The position numbers and the translations under genes are program-made. A DNA stretch of 5,121 nt from JBCCRH01 sp039208045. GTDB lineage: Bacteria; Bacteroidota; Bacteroidia; Chitinophagales; Saprospiraceae. Positions 1-5,121 of this stretch are shown in pieces. The stretch is from NCBI GenBank assembly GCA_039208045.1, contig JBCCRH010000420.1, forward strand, positions 1 through 5,121, in the 5' to 3' direction. Each line of letters starts with the position of its first letter. Within the stretch, counting starts at the first letter, position 1. The notes under the pieces were generated by a model. That model was given only the letters and a program-made list of their open reading frames with translations. It was not told where the DNA came from and made no database searches.

Positions 1-110
1 CATAGATTTTAGAGCGTCTTGCGCTTGATTTCCGATAGCTTTTTCAGCTTTTATAGAGGGTTTTCCCCTCCAAAGAAATCAATTTTTACGCTACTAAAAA
101 TCTTTAGAAA
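1..110. other. Leader region upstream of the DUF4407 gene; no gene seen
   Basis: I see no supportable gene here. The plus-strand frames are broken by stops, although one frame could be the last few codons of an upstream gene ending near 28. The stretch holds a direct repeat AGCTTTT at 37-43 and 46-52. It also holds a short hairpin, GAGGG (56-60) and CCCTC (66-70) around a five-base loop, about 40 bases before the start codon. No T-tract follows this hairpin on either strand, so it is not an obvious terminator. I looked for the Bacteroidota promoter pattern (TTG, about 19 bases, TAnnTTTG) and found no good match. The nearest, TAGCTTTT at 36-43, has a TTG at 19-21, which is too close. Confidence 0.4.
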
Positions 111-1922
111 ATGGAGAATCAAAGCCGAGAGTTTCAAAAAAACCCGCCTACTCAGGAGGAGCAGTCAACACCAAAAACGATCAATGAGCTGTACGCCCAG
201 CACAACGGTCCTACCACGTCAGAAGAGCCTGAACTAGAGACTTCTGACCAAACATTCACTACAGAAAACGAAGAGCTTGCAACTACTAATGATCAACATA
301 CAGTAGAAGAAGAGCACTATCTGGAACCCGCTTCCACAGAAGCTATGCCAGTTGATGATGAGATCGCTCCTGAAAGTGTGCCAACTATCAACGAGCGCTA
401 CCAAGCGCTAGAAACAGAAATCCAAGAGGAGGAAGAGGAACCTATACTGGCAGCGGAGTCTTTTCAAGGGCACGAGCACTCCACTACGCCCAATTACAGC
501 TCCATCAACGATCAATATGCTAATCTACAAGCTGAACCGGAACCAGAAGTCGCTGCTCAAACGATAGAACCCCCAAGTACAGCTACCACCGAACAGCCAG
601 AAGCCGCCACCATCAATGAGCGTTTTGCGCAAGCAACACACAATACCAGTCCGCCAAGTGCAACCCCTACTGAACCGCAAAAGCTCAAAAAGTCTTGGTT
701 TAAGCAGTTCTTCTTATTTGCCTCTGGAGTAGATACCGAAATACTAGAACAATGCCCTAGTGATGAGAATAAATACCTCGGTATTGGAGGGACGGTTTTC
801 TTTACGGGTGTACTCGCTTTCCTCTCCGCTAGCTATGCCATTTATACCATCTTCGATAGTTGGTTTATGGGCTTTTTCTTTGGCTTAGTGTGGGGATTAA
901 TGATTTTCAATCTGGATCGCTATATCGTGGCGAGCATGAAAAAGCAAGGGAGCTGGTGGAAAGATTTTGGGATGGCAGCGCCGCGTCTTCTCATGGCGAT
1001 CTTGCTGGCGCTGGTGATCTCCAAGCCGCTAGAGCTGAAGATTTTTGAAAAAGAAATCAATGCGGAGCTCATCACCATGGAGCAAGAAGTGTATGCAGAG
1101 CAAGAAGGCAAGGTGAAGTCGCGATTTGAATCCCAGATTGTAACCTACCAAGGGCAGATTGATGAAATGGAGGCCGAGTTGGCTGCCAAGCGATTCAAGC
1201 GAGATACTTTAGAGATGATGGCTATCCAAGAGGCAGATGGAACAGGTGGCTCTGGCAACCGGAACTTAGGGCCGATCTATCGGGCTAAGAAAGCAGAAGC
1301 AGACCAAGCAGATCAGGAACTGAAAGCTGCGGAAGCTCAGCTACTACCTGCTATTGCAGAAAATCGCTTAGCTATCAACGAGCTACAGGACAAAATGCAA
1401 ACAGAAATCGACCGCCTTGAACGTAGTGCCTACGGAGGCATGGCCGCGCGCATGGAAGCACTACATCGCCTGGGCCAGGATAGCAGTGCCATTTGGTGGG
1501 CTTCTTTGATGATTATGCTGCTGTTTATCTGTGTAGAAACGGCGCCGATTATGGTGAAGCTCATTTCTTCTCGCAGTCCGTACGATTATTTATTACTACA
1601 GTATGAGCACAGTGTGGAGACTGCAACTAAAGAAAAAGTGACGCTGGCCAACAACGAGTTGAAGAACAAAATTCAGTTTGAAACAGAAACCAATATCTAC
1701 CGCACAGAGCAAGAAATAGCCGTAGAAAAAGAAATGATCGACTACTACTTACAGCGCCGAAAAGATGCGTTGAAGACCTATCCGGTAGATTGGGAAAAGC
1801 CCTTTATCCATAGCGACATCAAAGAGTCCAGAGCTATCATGACTTTCAATAGCTCTTACAATAATAAGGAAGATCAAACAACTGAGAAAACCATTAATGA
1901 AGTGTACGCTGAAAGTGCATAA
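111..1922 (+). CDS. DUF4407 domain-containing membrane protein with coiled-coil hairpin and repeated TINE motifs
   Basis: This 603-residue protein has no assigned biochemical function. Residues 1-195 are acidic and rich in E, T, P and Q, and are probably disordered. Membrane segments are predicted at about 223-247, 251-273, 291-307 and 461-483. The second ends in FNLDRYIV, the part I recognise as the DUF4407 signature; R270 may be the conserved arginine of that family. Residues 310-458 are strongly heptad-like (E/K/A/Q-rich) and are split by a Gly/Asn turn at 376-388, suggesting an antiparallel coiled-coil hairpin. Positive charges after segment 2 (KKQGSWWK) and the even segment count place both termini in the cytoplasm and the hairpin outside the inner membrane. 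The C-terminal tail (504-603) is also helical and charged. The motif [TS]IN[ED]x[YF] occurs at residues 23, 92, 131, 167 and 594. The start is fixed by an in-frame TAG at 105-107; no Shine-Dalgarno is present. At 603 residues it is at the long end for the family because of the N-terminal extension. The family call is good; the function is unknown. Confidence 0.88.
   Translation: MENQSREFQKNPPTQEEQSTPKTINELYAQHNGPTTSEEPELETSDQTFTTENEELATTNDQHTVEEEHYLEPASTEAMPVDDEIAPESVPTINERYQALETEIQEEEEEPILAAESFQGHEHSTTPNYSSINDQYANLQAEPEPEVAAQTIEPPSTATTEQPEAATINERFAQATHNTSPPSATPTEPQKLKKSWFKQFFLFASGVDTEILEQCPSDENKYLGIGGTVFFTGVLAFLSASYAIYTIFDSWFMGFFFGLVWGLMIFNLDRYIVASMKKQGSWWKDFGMAAPRLLMAILLALVISKPLELKIFEKEINAELITMEQEVYAEQEGKVKSRFESQIVTYQGQIDEMEAELAAKRFKRDTLEMMAIQEADGTGGSGNRNLGPIYRAKKAEADQADQELKAAEAQLLPAIAENRLAINELQDKMQTEIDRLERSAYGGMAARMEALHRLGQDSSAIWWASLMIMLLFICVETAPIMVKLISSRSPYDYLLLQYEHSVETATKEKVTLANNELKNKIQFETETNIYRTEQEIAVEKEMIDYYLQRRKDALKTYPVDWEKPFIHSDIKESRAIMTFNSSYNNKEDQTTEKTINEVYAESA
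177..632 (+). repeat. Four N-terminal copies of a TINE-type peptide motif, encoded within the DUF4407 gene
   Basis: The copies are TINELYAQ (residues 23-30, base 177), TINERYQA (92-99, base 384), SINDQYAN (131-138, base 501) and TINERFAQ (167-174, base 609). A fifth, TINEVYAE (594-601, base 1890), sits at the very C-terminus. The consensus is [TS]-I-N-[ED]-x-[YF]-[AQ]. The spacing between N-terminal copies is irregular (69, 39 and 36 residues) and the linkers are low-complexity acidic sequence. Codons differ between copies: Ile is ATC or ATT, Asn is AAT or AAC, Glu is GAG or GAA. Similarity is therefore kept at the protein level and is not the trace of a recent DNA duplication. This is how a short linear interaction motif behaves; the partner is unknown. 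Confidence 0.85.
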
Positions 1923-1962
1923 CGGGCCATTTAATCTAACCAAGATGATTTGTTAAAACCAT

Positions 1963-2001
1963 ACAAACAATTCCTGGCTTTTGATTTCTTGAATTGTTTG
2001 T
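1963..2001. repeat. Perfect 11-bp inverted repeat between convergent genes
   Basis: ACAAACAATTC (1963-1973) and GAATTGTTTGT (1991-2001) are perfect reverse complements around a 17-base loop. The stem is A/T-rich and has no T-tract immediately after it on the plus strand. On the minus strand it is followed by ATGGTTTTAAC, only a weak T-run. It could act as a helper or weak terminator for the minus-strand nucleotidase gene, or stabilise the 3' end of the plus-strand message. It lies four bases before the stronger terminator at 2006-2053. Confidence 0.65.
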
Positions 2002-2005
2002 TCCT

Positions 2006-2053
2006 CCAACTGCTGATTCCTCCTGTGATGGAATCCAGCAGTTGGCTTTTTTT
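2006..2053 (+). terminator. Rho-independent terminator of the DUF4407 gene
   Basis: CCAACTGCTG (2006-2015) pairs perfectly with CAGCAGTTGG (2036-2045). After a one-base bulge (C2035), ATTCC (2016-2020) pairs with GGAAT (2030-2034), leaving a nine-base loop. The 15-bp stem is followed by a C and then seven T residues (2047-2053). This is the classic layout of an intrinsic terminator reading on the plus strand, 83 bases after the stop codon of the membrane-protein gene. On the opposite strand no T-run follows the stem, so it should work mainly in one direction. Confidence 0.88.
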
Positions 2054-2059
2054 AGGATA

Positions 2060-3619
2060 TTAGGGTTGCTTAGGAATCGGATTATTTTCCAAATAATCAA
2101 TCAGTGCGAATTGTATATCGCGTTTGAGATCATCTGCTGCATCGCTCGGTTTTATGACTGTTTTTACCCCCGGCTCGCCTTCTTTTAAGAAGCTTAGATT
2201 TTGTTCTCTACCAGCAGCTAGAAAAGCGGGTAAGGCGATACGATATACTGCATCGTCTTCCACGGTTCTGCCCTGCACTTTGCAATTGCGAGTTGTTGGA
2301 TCGTATTCGATTCGGTCGAGCGCTAGATAGCCCCCGATGCCGACATTCTCGCGCAGGCCTACATCTATTACTTTCCGAAGCAAAGCTCCCGTTATTTCTA
2401 ACTCATAAATTTCACCGCCATAAGGAAGAATACGCACAATATCGTACTGTGTAATGACCCCATCGATCCAATCATCGATACGAATAGAACCCGTATTCAT
2501 AATGGCTGCCTGAGCTTTCGGCGCTGCGGCACTGATAGATTTTACGATCGTAGAAGATAAGATGGTTGGCTGGTGGCGAATCACATCCTCTTTGCCATTG
2601 ATTGGCTGTTTTAACTGAACGACCTCCGCTTTGGGGTTCAAACCATCTGCTTCGAACCCTTCGTATGCAATCTGCATCCATTTTTGCACAACTGCTGCCG
2701 TCGCTGGATCCGCTTCTATTTTTTCATCTACCTCCATGAGTTTCGACTTAATACTCAACTGCTTAGTACCTTGGTTGTACCGCAAGGTATGAACGTACAC
2801 CGTCTTAGCATTGGCATCTGCTTTGGTAATGGTTACCTTCCCTTCTCTTACACTCATATTGTTGTGGTCGTGTCCTCCCATAAATAGCGGCACTTCTTGA
2901 AGCTGCTTGGCTAAAGCTTTGTCGTCACGTATTTCTAAATGTGTAATAGCAATTACAGCATCACTTATTGGTGCTAGCTCGCTATAAGTCCGTTTGGCAG
3001 TAGCATTGACATCTTCATACACCACATAGTCTGGATTATTTACCGAAAGGGTAACCCCTAAGAGTCCTAACCGTAGTGTGGTTCCATCAGCATCGGTGAA
3101 GGTTTTTACCATTTTTTCTGGAAAAGGTGCGCCACCCGTTTTCTGGAAGGGGCTGGTTCCTCGTGCCGTCTGGTACTTTACATTAGAGGCAAGCCACTCA
3201 AATTGACTTTCGTCAATGCGCTTTAGCAAATCTGCTTCTTTAAGGTCGAACTCGTGGTTGCCGAAGATGGCCAAATCAATTCCCACACTATTCATGGCCT
3301 CCACCATCTGCTTACCGCGAATACGCTCCCCCTCATGCTTGATGGTAGCAATTACAGAGGGGCTTAAAAAATCGCCAGCCATGATAGTGTAGGTATTCGG
3401 ATTTTTAGCTAACAATTGCTTTCGGATGGTAGCCACCCGCGCCATGCCGCCTACTTTTCCGCCAGAGAGTGGTGCGATTTCGTATACATCGTTTAACTGA
3501 AGGATTTGGACTTCGATAATGCCGTCGTCCTTTGGGGCAGTGCTCTTATCTTGAATGGCTTTGCAGCCAAAAAGCAATAGCAGGCTGATGATAATCAGTG
3601 AGGGGAAAAATCGTTTCAT
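2060..3619 (-). CDS. Lipoprotein bifunctional metallophosphatase/5'-nucleotidase (UshA-like family)
   Basis: This is a 519-residue hydrolase of the calcineurin-like phosphoesterase plus 5'-nucleotidase C-terminal family, whose members release phosphate from nucleotides or UDP-sugars outside the cytoplasm. Residues 1-19 form a lipoprotein signal (MKR, hydrophobic core, lipobox LFGC with Cys19), so it should be membrane-anchored in the envelope. The metallophosphatase domain spans about 36-255: LNDVYE (D44), AGDF (D83), FGNHEFD (N121, H122, D125), THLE (H227) and GGHDH (H250, H252). The C-terminal substrate-binding domain spans about 330-519, with NTGSIR (375-380), ILPYGGEIYELEITG (397-411) and IGGYLALD (428-435). 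The first motif reads D-V-Y where UshA has D-x-H, so one metal ligand is a tyrosine; I recall this LNDVYE form from related bacterial proteins. The start at 3619 gives a complete signal peptide. The leader TTTTAAACAA is A/T-rich and lacks a Shine-Dalgarno. The gene lies 25 bases downstream of the redoxin gene, probably in the same transcript. Substrate is not determinable from sequence. Confidence 0.92.
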   Translation of the reverse strand: MKRFFPSLIIISLLLLFGCKAIQDKSTAPKDDGIIEVQILQLNDVYEIAPLSGGKVGGMARVATIRKQLLAKNPNTYTIMAGDFLSPSVIATIKHEGERIRGKQMVEAMNSVGIDLAIFGNHEFDLKEADLLKRIDESQFEWLASNVKYQTARGTSPFQKTGGAPFPEKMVKTFTDADGTTLRLGLLGVTLSVNNPDYVVYEDVNATAKRTYSELAPISDAVIAITHLEIRDDKALAKQLQEVPLFMGGHDHNNMSVREGKVTITKADANAKTVYVHTLRYNQGTKQLSIKSKLMEVDEKIEADPATAAVVQKWMQIAYEGFEADGLNPKAEVVQLKQPINGKEDVIRHQPTILSSTIVKSISAAAPKAQAAIMNTGSIRIDDWIDGVITQYDIVRILPYGGEIYELEITGALLRKVIDVGLRENVGIGGYLALDRIEYDPTTRNCKVQGRTVEDDAVYRIALPAFLAAGREQNLSFLKEGEPGVKTVIKPSDAADDLKRDIQFALIDYLENNPIPKQP

Positions 3620-3644
3620 TTGTTTAAAATTTGTGTGATTTATG

Positions 3645-4100
3645 CTAATGCAGATTAGCCTTCTGAAACAGCTCTGTCAGCGCATAGTCAATCCGATGAA
3701 TAGCGTTGGGCATGGAGCCAAAAACGGAGCGGATCAGCTGTCCTTTTTGATCGAGTAGGGCCCAGTGGGGCGTGCCATCCGCTTGGAATAGGTCGGCAGC
3801 AGCATGGCCGTGGTCGAGGTACACTTTAAAGGGCACCTGATAGACTTGATTGACTTCTTGAATCTGTTGTGGAGAGTACGCCCTTCGTGAAAAATGCGTA
3901 TGAACGCCAATAAGATGTAAGTCCGCACCATATTGCTGGTGCCAGGCCTTTGCATAGGGAATGGCTCGGCTCTTACAGCCTGGACAGCCTATACTGTAAA
4001 ACAATACCAATAAGGGTTTGCCCAAATAGCTAGTTAGCTTTGGAGCAGGGGCACCGCCGAGTGTGCTGAGTTTCCACTGAGGTAGTTGAAGTGAAGTCAT
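3645..4100 (-). CDS. TlpA-like redoxin-fold protein with CPGC active site
   Basis: This 151-residue thioredoxin-fold protein probably catalyses thiol-disulphide exchange. GKPLLVLFYSIGCPGCKSR (27-45) supplies the beta-strand and the CxxC active site (C39, C42). GTPHWALLDQKGQLI (109-123) is the typical cis-proline segment (P111), followed by the last strand and helix. An insert at about 62-100 (GVHTHFSRR through VYLDHG) resembles the region between helix and strand in TlpA/ResA and peroxiredoxin-like proteins. There is no signal peptide or membrane anchor, unlike most TlpA-type proteins, so it appears cytoplasmic unless the start is wrong; no upstream in-frame start with a signal was seen. The CPGC dipeptide differs from thioredoxin (CGPC) and DsbA (CPHC). 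It is the first gene of a likely pair with the nucleotidase 25 bases downstream. The start codon lies inside an inverted repeat (4098-4125). A bacterioferritin-comigratory or AhpC-like role is less likely given the CxxC. Confidence 0.83.
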   Translation of the reverse strand: MTSLQLPQWKLSTLGGAPAPKLTSYLGKPLLVLFYSIGCPGCKSRAIPYAKAWHQQYGADLHLIGVHTHFSRRAYSPQQIQEVNQVYQVPFKVYLDHGHAAADLFQADGTPHWALLDQKGQLIRSVFGSMPNAIHRIDYALTELFQKANLH

Positions 4101-4125
4101 AAGTGAAGACGGATTTTCACTTATG
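4098..4125 (-). promoter_or_regulatory. Inverted repeat overlapping the redoxin start codon; possible operator or translational hairpin
   Basis: CATAAGTGAA (4098-4107) and TTCACTTATG (4116-4125) are perfect reverse complements around an eight-base loop. On the coding (minus) strand the last three bases of the right arm are the ATG of the redoxin gene. A third copy of the core, AAGTGAAG at 4089-4096, lies just inside the coding region as a direct repeat of 4101-4108, spaced by 12 bases. The arrangement fits a dimeric repressor site, or an mRNA hairpin hiding the start codon in transcripts that begin upstream. No regulator is identified in the window. No standard Bacteroidota promoter was found in the 93-base gap. 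Confidence 0.5.
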
Positions 4126-4193
4126 AAAGTACAATTTTATTTGATCCTGTAAGGGCTTTGCTACCAGATTTCAGGTGTTAATTTTTTGAATAC

Positions 4194-5121
4194 CTACTCT
4201 TTTCCGTTCATCTCGTTCAGGATATACTTAGATAACTTTACTTTGCCCCCGATATCCCAGCCTATAGCTACGATACGCTCAAAATGAGTTCGCGCTTTTG
4301 CGGGATTCAGCTCCCGATAAAAAGTGCCTAGCTGATAATGTGCATCGATAGTATACCACCAGATTTGATGATTCTCCAGTTGTACTAATGTTTCCAGAAG
4401 TCGGATGGCCTCTTTGGTCTTACCTTGGTGCTGCCTAAAAGCAGCTTGGTAGTACAAAGCATAAGGATCTTTCGGGTAGCGCTTTCGCAAAATAGTACTT
4501 ACTCGGTCGATCGCTTCATCAAATGTTTGGGCATGATTTAATCCCATCAATCGTATTAGGCAGTGCAGTACAGGAAGGGAGGCTCGCTCTTCCAAATTGG
4601 GTTCTAGCGAAAGCGCCAGCTTCATCACATCTATTGCCCGTTTTTCTTCTATCGCATAGCCCTCCGCCATAAAACTGCGTGCCAGTGCTATGGCGTACAA
4701 ATCGTCTAGTTCTTGGTGCACATAGCCTTCGCCTTTTTGCGTTGCTCTGCTCATCCAAGCTTGCTTTGTAGCCCCATCTTCTTGTAAGAAATGCCGAAAG
4801 AAAGCACGCGCAAAAAGGGAGTAGCGAATATCGCCATTAATCAAACGAGCAGGATCACTCATCAGGTTATTATTGGCCAACAGTACTAATGTAAGATCGC
4901 TATCGAGTACCTTTAGATAAAGGCTAGAAAAACAATCGTACTGCCCATACGACCAAACTACAGAAGCGCCACCAATATCCTGCGCAAAAACACCCAGTCC
5001 GTAAGGGAAAGCTTCTCCTTTTTTAGATTGGAACCGGGTGAATGCCTTCGCTTTCATCGATTTTGAGCATACTGTTCCATTATCCAGCATTCGATCAAAA
5101 CGCATCAAATCCCGCATCGTC
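4194..5121 (-). CDS. Serine hydrolase (beta-lactamase family) with C-terminal TPR-like region, 5'-partial
   Basis: Only the last 308 codons are in the window. The frame stays open to the edge (an ACG threonine codon precedes the Met at 5117), and TMRDLMRFDRML matches an internal family segment, so that Met is not the real start. Numbering from it, residues 1-85 are the end of a PF00144-type beta-lactamase/esterase domain: RDLMRFDRMLDNG, then YGLGVF (39-44), WSYGQYDCFSSLYLKV (55-70) and LTLVLLANNN (75-84). The catalytic SxxK and YxN motifs must lie upstream, outside the window. In relatives I recall the third motif as WHYGQ; here His is replaced by Ser56. Residues 136-307 are all-helical with TPR-like repeats, clearest at 220-250 and 257-286 (A-x-x-x-G spacing, then EAI/KAR helices). 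The tail probably mediates protein contact. The substrate (peptide, ester or cell-wall fragment) is unknown. The gene ends 93 bases before the redoxin start; shared transcription is possible. Confidence 0.82.
   Translation of the reverse strand, partial: TMRDLMRFDRMLDNGTVCSKSMKAKAFTRFQSKKGEAFPYGLGVFAQDIGGASVVWSYGQYDCFSSLYLKVLDSDLTLVLLANNNLMSDPARLINGDIRYSLFARAFFRHFLQEDGATKQAWMSRATQKGEGYVHQELDDLYAIALARSFMAEGYAIEEKRAIDVMKLALSLEPNLEERASLPVLHCLIRLMGLNHAQTFDEAIDRVSTILRKRYPKDPYALYYQAAFRQHQGKTKEAIRLLETLVQLENHQIWWYTIDAHYQLGTFYRELNPAKARTHFERIVAIGWDIGGKVKLSKYILNEMNGKE

Noticed and set aside
19..237. Plus-strand open frame of 72 codons overlapping the start of the DUF4407 gene
   Set aside because: It has basic, low-quality composition, no recognisable domain, and overlaps the well-supported gene in another frame.
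1371..1388. AINELQ in the coiled coil (residues 421-426) as a sixth TINE copy
   Set aside because: It lies in heptad sequence on the opposite side of the membrane and lacks the Thr/Ser and aromatic positions; it is probably coincidence.
1994..2188. Plus-strand open frame of 64 codons
   Set aside because: It runs through the terminator hairpin and into the antisense of the nucleotidase gene, with no domain; it is a shadow frame.
2472..2681. Minus-strand open frame within the nucleotidase gene
   Set aside because: It is an alternative frame of a clearly coding region, with no motif.
4123..4152. Divergent plus-strand mini-frame (MKVQFYLIL) starting in the inverted repeat
   Set aside because: Nine codons is too short, and its ATG is just the mirror image of the redoxin start created by the repeat.
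4172..4195. Imperfect inverted repeat AGGTGTT / AATACCT after the serine hydrolase gene as a terminator
   Set aside because: On the coding (minus) strand it contains an A-C mismatch in a seven-base stem and no T-tract follows, so it is not a convincing terminator.
4519..4758. Minus-strand open frame of 79 codons within the serine hydrolase gene
   Set aside because: It is Arg/Cys-rich out-of-frame sequence, typical of a shadow frame.

Overview
The window looks like chromosomal DNA from a member of the Bacteroidota. Three points support this. The three visible translation starts have A/T-rich leaders without a Shine-Dalgarno sequence. The gene set is typical of the phylum: a DUF4407 membrane protein, a lipoprotein 5'-nucleotidase with an LNDVYE motif, a TlpA-like redoxin, and a serine hydrolase carrying a C-terminal TPR-like region. 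GC content is, by eye, in the mid-40s per cent. A Saprospiria-like host is possible, but this is only an impression. No mobile element, CRISPR array, tRNA or rRNA is visible.

Layout: positions 1-110 are a leader with no supportable gene. Positions 111-1922 (+) encode a 603-residue DUF4407-type membrane protein. It has a long acidic, probably disordered N-terminus, four predicted membrane segments, and a long coiled-coil hairpin between the third and fourth. Positions 1923-2059 lie between convergent genes and hold two inverted repeats in tandem. The second repeat, with its T-tract, is a convincing intrinsic terminator for the plus-strand gene. Positions 2060-3619 (-) encode a lipoprotein of the bifunctional metallophosphatase/5'-nucleotidase family. 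Twenty-five bases upstream of it, 3645-4100 (-) encodes a small thioredoxin-fold protein with a CPGC active site, so the two are probably co-transcribed. A 93-base gap follows, containing a perfect 10-bp inverted repeat that overlaps the redoxin start codon. Positions 4194-5121 (-) hold the C-terminal part of a beta-lactamase-family serine hydrolase with a TPR-like tail; its catalytic N-terminal part lies outside the window.

The three minus-strand genes may form one transcription unit (hydrolase, redoxin, nucleotidase), though no shared pathway is evident. The most unusual feature is in the DUF4407 protein. A short motif, [TS]-I-N-[ED]-x-[YF], occurs four times in the disordered N-terminus and once at the extreme C-terminus. 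Both ends are predicted to lie on the cytoplasmic side, which suggests a multivalent docking or targeting peptide.
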